Source: Flavobacteriaceae bacterium S0862 (lineage in GTDB: Bacteria; Bacteroidota; Bacteroidia; Flavobacteriales; Flavobacteriaceae). From it: a DNA stretch of 64,000 bases. The stretch is taken from NCBI GenBank assembly GCA_023015825.1, contig JALKAW010000001.1, positions 558,001-622,000 of the forward strand, given 5' to 3'. The position numbers and the translations under genes were made by a program. Positions within the stretch are counted from its first letter, which is position 1. Each line of letters starts with the position of its first letter. The notes below the pieces were generated by a model, which saw only the letters and a program-made list of their open reading frames with translations, was not told the DNA's origin and made no database searches. Positions 60,804 to 64,000 of this stretch are shown here, piece by piece.

Positions 60804-61466
60804 ATGAGCCAAGACTTAATACATGTTTACTTCATGCCTGGAATGGCTGCTAACCCTTCTATTTTTGAACACATACAACTCTCCAAGGAGCAATATAGAG
60901 TTCATTTATTGGAATGGTTTGTACCAAACCCTAATGAAACACTGGTAGAATATGCTAAGCGGATGTCAGAAAAAATTGAGTACGATAATGTTGTATTATT
61001 GGGTGTTTCCTTTGGAGGTGTTCTGGTTCAAGAAATGAGTAAATTTCTAAATCTAAAAAAGCTCATTATAGTTTCTAGCGTAAAAAACAAACATGAATTA
61101 CCAAAAAGAATGAAGCTTGCAAAAATCACTAAAGCTTATAAATTATTGCCAACTCAGTTTGTAAGTAACTTTGAATCTTTTGCTAAATATACCTTTGGGG
61201 AAACTATTAAAAAGCGTGTAAACTTGTACAAAAAGTACTTATCGGTTAATGATAAACGGTATTTGGATTGGGCAATTCACAATATGATATGCTGGGAACA
61301 AGAAGAAGTTATACCAAACATTATTCATATTCATGGAGATAAAGATCCAGTTTTTCCAATTAAAAATATTTTTGATAGTATTATTTTAGAAGGTGGTACT
61401 CATATCATGATTATTAATAAGTATAAATGGTTTAACGAGAACCTTCCTAAATTGATTCTTAGTTAA
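60804..61466 (+). CDS. Small alpha/beta hydrolase
   Basis: 220 residues. The fold is recognised from HVYFMPGMAANPSIFEHI (oxyanion region), the nucleophile elbow GVSFGG (Ser69), the acid in HIHGDKDPVFP and the base in EGGTHIMI. No lid domain is evident. Substrate unknown. No signal peptide. A -7-like TAGTTTTG lies at 60738-60745. It is 57 bases upstream of the transglycosylase gene on the same strand, so the two could be cotranscribed. Confidence 0.85.
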   Translation: MSQDLIHVYFMPGMAANPSIFEHIQLSKEQYRVHLLEWFVPNPNETLVEYAKRMSEKIEYDNVVLLGVSFGGVLVQEMSKFLNLKKLIIVSSVKNKHELPKRMKLAKITKAYKLLPTQFVSNFESFAKYTFGETIKKRVNLYKKYLSVNDKRYLDWAIHNMICWEQEEVIPNIIHIHGDKDPVFPIKNIFDSIILEGGTHIMIINKYKWFNENLPKLILS

Positions 61467-61522
61467 AATTTATTTCTATTTCAGTTTTTTCCTTATTTTT
61501 AGTGCCTAATAAACTTTTTAAA

Positions 61523-62452
61523 ATGATGAAGACAATAAAAAATATTTTAGCATGTCTTGGATTATTAAGTTTATCTGGACTGTTGATTTTTGCAGTTCAA
61601 GATGCTCCAAGTGATGAAAATTTAGAAAAGAAAATTATTAACGATTATAATGTTTACGCATTAAATGTTCCAGAAAATTTAGATTTTGCTGGAGAAGCCC
61701 TGCCTTTAGGTAATCCTGATATTTTAGAACGGATGGATCGTGAATTATTAGTAAACACCTATTGGCAATCTAATGCTCTGTTAATGTTTAAACGAGCAAA
61801 TAAGTACTTTCCTATCATAGAACCAATTCTTGAAAAACATGGCATACCGAACGATTTTAAGTATTTGGCAGTCATAGAAAGTGGATTAACAAATGCTGTA
61901 TCGCCTGCTGGAGCAAGAGGAGTATGGCAAATAATGAAAGCTACAGGACGCGAAAATGGATTGGAAATTAATACAAACGTGGACGAGCGCTATAACCTTG
62001 AAAAATCTACCGAGGTAGCCTGTAAATATTTATTAGAAGCTAAAGAGCGTTTTGGGAGCTGGACATTAGCTGCAGCATCTTATAATGCTGGAAAAGCAGG
62101 AGTAGCTAGACGTTTAAAAGAGCAAAACGTATCTGATTATTACGATTTATTGCTTGGAGAAGAAACTGGACGTTACATGTTTAGAATTGTAGCTTTAAAA
62201 GAGATATTAAACCATCCTGATAAGTATGGATTTAACTTTAGACATAAAGATTTATACAAGCCAATACCAACTTATAAAGTAGCTGTAGATACAGCTGTGA
62301 CTGATTTTGTAAAGTTTTCAGAGAAATTTGGTATCAACTACAAAATACTAAAATTGCATAATCCTTGGCTTCGAGAACCACATCTTAATAACAAATCTCG
62401 TAAAGAGTATTTTATAGATATCCCAGAAGCAGGTTACTACTCAAAACCTTAG
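61523..62452 (+). CDS. Membrane-linked lytic transglycosylase (SLT domain, no LysM)
   Basis: 309 residues from the ATG at 61523 (a second ATG follows directly; an upstream GTG at 61502 is unlikely). An N-terminal signal or anchor segment (about 8-26) precedes the SLT goose-lysozyme-like fold. The catalytic glutamate is in YLAVIESGLTNAVSPAGARGVWQIMKATGR, and AAASYNAGKAGVARRLKE is the typical second motif. It cleaves peptidoglycan with 1,6-anhydro product formation. MltD homologues carry LysM repeats; none are visible here, and the C-terminal 90 residues are of unassigned type. Confidence 0.9.
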   Translation: MMKTIKNILACLGLLSLSGLLIFAVQDAPSDENLEKKIINDYNVYALNVPENLDFAGEALPLGNPDILERMDRELLVNTYWQSNALLMFKRANKYFPIIEPILEKHGIPNDFKYLAVIESGLTNAVSPAGARGVWQIMKATGRENGLEINTNVDERYNLEKSTEVACKYLLEAKERFGSWTLAAASYNAGKAGVARRLKEQNVSDYYDLLLGEETGRYMFRIVALKEILNHPDKYGFNFRHKDLYKPIPTYKVAVDTAVTDFVKFSEKFGINYKILKLHNPWLREPHLNNKSRKEYFIDIPEAGYYSKP

Positions 62453-62472
62453 TAAATGTAATTTTGCAACAT

Positions 62473-62507
62473 AAAAAAAAGCACTGAGATCAGTGCTTTT
62501 TTTTTTT
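62473..62507. terminator. Bidirectional terminator after the transglycosylase gene
   Basis: Stem GCACTGA (62481-62487) and TCAGTGC (62490-62496) with a two-base loop, extended by A8 on the left and T11 on the right. It ends the transglycosylase transcript and the converging minus-strand gene. Confidence 0.93.
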
Positions 62508-62513
62508 ATGTTG

Positions 62514-63092
62514 TTATCTTCTGCTTTTACGATTTTGTCTAGCTGATGTTGGACTTCCGTAATGTTGCTTTGGTATTGAAGCACGCTTCATTTGCTCTTT
62601 CATCATTTTTATTTGGTCGGCTAACATGTCACGTTTATCAAGCTTTTGGGCTTCACTCAAAAGTTTTTGTGCTTCTTGCTTACGACGTTTGCTAAAAGCG
62701 ATTCCAGCTAAATTTAACTTGGCCATTGCCATATCATGATCCATGGATAATCCTAAAGACACAGCATTTTTAAAATATTTTTCAGCCTCGTTCATATTAG
62801 TTTGAGAGATCATAATCCCATTTAAATAGTTGTAATACCCTTGTTGCTTTCTTGTTAATGCAGAGTTTGGGTATTTAATTTTATCTAACCATTTTTTTGC
62901 ACCATCAAAATCTTGTTTTCTTAATTTTAAAAAAGCTAATAAAATAAATTCGTTTTTAAAATATAGAAACATAAATATTGACGACAGTAACACAAACATA
63001 ATTCCATTGCCAATAAAGCCTTCTGCGAATTGGTATACAGCATAAGCAAATATTAAAAGGGCAAGAATTAACTTAATAATTTTATTATACAT
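62514..63092 (-). CDS. Membrane-anchored tetratricopeptide-like protein
   Basis: 192 residues. Two N-terminal helices (about 5-22 and 28-46) are followed by TPR-like repeats (FDGAKKWLDKIKYPNSALTRKQQGYYNYLNGIMISQTNMNEAEKYFKNAVSLGLSMDHDMAMAKLNLAGIAFSKRRKQEAQKLLSEAQKLD) and a basic tail (TSARQNRKSRR). TPR domains mediate protein-protein contacts; the partner is unknown. The minus-strand promoter may use TACCTTTG at 63117-63124. It is divergent from rpmH. Confidence 0.78.
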   Translation of the reverse strand: MYNKIIKLILALLIFAYAVYQFAEGFIGNGIMFVLLSSIFMFLYFKNEFILLAFLKLRKQDFDGAKKWLDKIKYPNSALTRKQQGYYNYLNGIMISQTNMNEAEKYFKNAVSLGLSMDHDMAMAKLNLAGIAFSKRRKQEAQKLLSEAQKLDKRDMLADQIKMMKEQMKRASIPKQHYGSPTSARQNRKSRR

Positions 63093-63158
63093 TTTCCTTG
63101 TTTAAATTTAAGATTGCAAAGGTAGTAAAAACAATTAAAAATATTTTTAATATTAGGC

Positions 63159-63188
63159 TTGTCAAATAAAAAAGCCTTTGTATATTTG
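63159..63188 (+). promoter_or_regulatory. Promoter of the L34 gene
   Basis: TTG (63159-63161), 19 bases, TATATTTG (63181-63188): full match to TTG-N19-TAnnTTTG. The spacer contains a short inverted repeat AGGCTT (63155-63160) and AAGCCT (63172-63177). It lies 62 bases before the ATG, leaving a leader of about 55 bases. Confidence 0.78.
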
Positions 63189-63250
63189 CACCCAGTTTTG
63201 AGATAGATCTCAACTTATAAAAAAAATATTATATATAAAAATATAAGACA

Positions 63251-63412
63251 ATGCCAAAAAGAACGTTTCAACCATCGAAGAGAAAGAGAAAAAACAAGCA
63301 TGGTTTTAGAGAAAGAATGGCTTCTGCTAATGGTAGAAAAGTCCTTGCACGTAGAAGAGCAAAGGGAAGAAAGAAATTATCTGTGTCTTCTGAATTAAAG
63401 CATAAAAAATAA
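63251..63412 (+). CDS. rpmH: 50S ribosomal protein L34
   Basis: 53 residues beginning [23 protein letters not shown], with the conserved [20 protein letters not shown]. The typical L34 motif 'KRTFQPS.RKR...HGFR.RM' is fully present. In many bacteria rpmH neighbours dnaA, rnpA and yidC; here the next gene is carB and none of those are in the window. It has its own promoter and terminator. Confidence 0.98.
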   Translation: MPKRTFQPSKRKRKNKHGFRERMASANGRKVLARRRAKGRKKLSVSSELKHKK

Positions 63413-63438
63413 TGATTAACAATTGTTAATATATTAAA

Positions 63439-63466
63439 GGTGTTACTGGTCGTAACGCCTTTTTTT
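63439..63466 (+). terminator. Terminator of rpmH
   Basis: Stem GGTGTTAC (63439-63446) and GTAACGCC (63452-63459) with one G-U pair and a five-base loop, followed by seven T; 26 bases after the L34 stop. Confidence 0.9.
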
Positions 63467-63522
63467 ATATCCTGTCGTTACCTATTTTTGAAAAATTTTA
63501 TAATAACATATAATTAATAACA

Positions 63523-64000
63523 ATGCCGAAAAGAAAAGATTTAAAGTCCATTTTAATTATAGGTTCAGGACCAATTATTATTGGTCAAGCTTGCGAATTT
63601 GATTATTCAGGGTCACAAGCACTTCGTTCTCTTCGAGAGGATGGAATTGAAACTATTTTAATAAACTCCAATCCAGCAACAATTATGACCGATCCTTCCA
63701 TGGCGGATCATGTGTATTTGTTGCCATTAAATACCAAGTCAATTGTTAAAATACTAAAAGAGCATCCTCAAATTGATGCGGTATTGCCAACCATGGGAGG
63801 GCAAACTGCTTTAAACTTGGCTATTGAAGCCGATGAAAAAGGAATCTGGGAAGATTTTGGTGTTGATATGATTGGTGTAAACATTGACGCTATTAATGTT
63901 ACTGAAGATAGGGAGCAGTTTAGAGAATTGATGGAAAGAATTGGAGTTGGAATGGCACCTCAAGCTACAGCTTCTTCATTCTTAAAAGGAAAAGAAATAG
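63523..64000 (+). CDS. carB: Carbamoyl-phosphate synthase large subunit, N-terminal part
   Basis: The first 159 residues are in the window; the gene runs off the end. [41 protein letters not shown], then [23 protein letters not shown] and [15 protein letters not shown], are hallmark carB sequences of the first pre-ATP-grasp and carboxyphosphate-forming domain. CarB makes carbamoyl phosphate from glutamine-derived ammonia, bicarbonate and two ATP for arginine and pyrimidine synthesis. ATG at 63523. Confidence 0.97.
   Translation, partial: MPKRKDLKSILIIGSGPIIIGQACEFDYSGSQALRSLREDGIETILINSNPATIMTDPSMADHVYLLPLNTKSIVKILKEHPQIDAVLPTMGGQTALNLAIEADEKGIWEDFGVDMIGVNIDAINVTEDREQFRELMERIGVGMAPQATASSFLKGKEI

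Overview
The window is an AT-rich chromosomal segment from a marine-type member of the Flavobacteriaceae (phylum Bacteroidota). Supporting signs are the fused CcoN-CcoO cbb3 oxidase subunit with a mono-haem CcoP, a type IX secretion C-terminal signal on a secreted nuclease, few Shine-Dalgarno sites, promoters of the Bacteroidota type (TTG, 19 bases, TAnnTTTG), and many families typical of flavobacteria (DUF4199, DUF5916, LETM1-related protein, GlmU-like protein, type B L31). I see no rRNA, tRNA, insertion sequence, prophage or CRISPR array. Most of the segment looks like core genome with some accessory secreted proteins. The first gene (PLP decarboxylase) and the last (carB) run off the window.

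Left part (1-13.4 kb): a decarboxylase, a DUF1456 protein, a LETM1-related protein and a Cu/Zn superoxide dismutase lipoprotein are followed by a complete cbb3 oxidase locus. It reads, on the minus strand, ccoI, ccoS, ccoNO, ccoQ, ccoP, ccoG, ccoH and a SafE/TauE-like membrane protein. It is flanked by a divergent fnr-like regulator and by a tandem universal stress protein. Three 14-base ATGA-N6-TCAT boxes lie in the three regulatory gaps. At each box a -7 element (two exact, one with a single mismatch) sits exactly 33 bases from the box centre. This is the geometry of FNR-activated class II promoters and defines a compact, self-contained microaerobic regulon.

Middle part (13.4-30.2 kb): secreted or envelope proteins. 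They include a large BNR/sortilin-like protein, a PepSY membrane protein, a Kelch protein, and a very tight six-gene operon (TolB/NTF2 fusion, DUF6265, M28 peptidase, TraB/Tiki-like lipoprotein, M1 aminopeptidase, YdeI-like) divergent from a membrane-anchored AraC-type regulator. Right of the regulator are two NTF2-like secreted proteins flanking a DUF5916 outer-membrane-type gene that carries an in-frame stop, then a metzincin-like lipoprotein.

Right part (30.2-64 kb): a fatty-acid beta-oxidation operon (marR, fadN-type, fadA, fadE) with two near-identical palindromic operators in front of marR, a neighbouring acyl-CoA ligase, a pentapeptide-like protein, purL, fructosamine kinase-like and endonuclease I (T9SS) genes, an RsmB-type methyltransferase, a Ycf48-like lipoprotein, an ECF sigma/anti-sigma operon, an MsbA-like ABC transporter coupled to a phosphohexomutase, a GT2 enzyme with DUF4199, L31, a GlmU-like protein, a peptide-type binding protein, mtaB, a lytic transglycosylase, L34 and carB. 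Many convergent gene pairs share bidirectional hairpin terminators.
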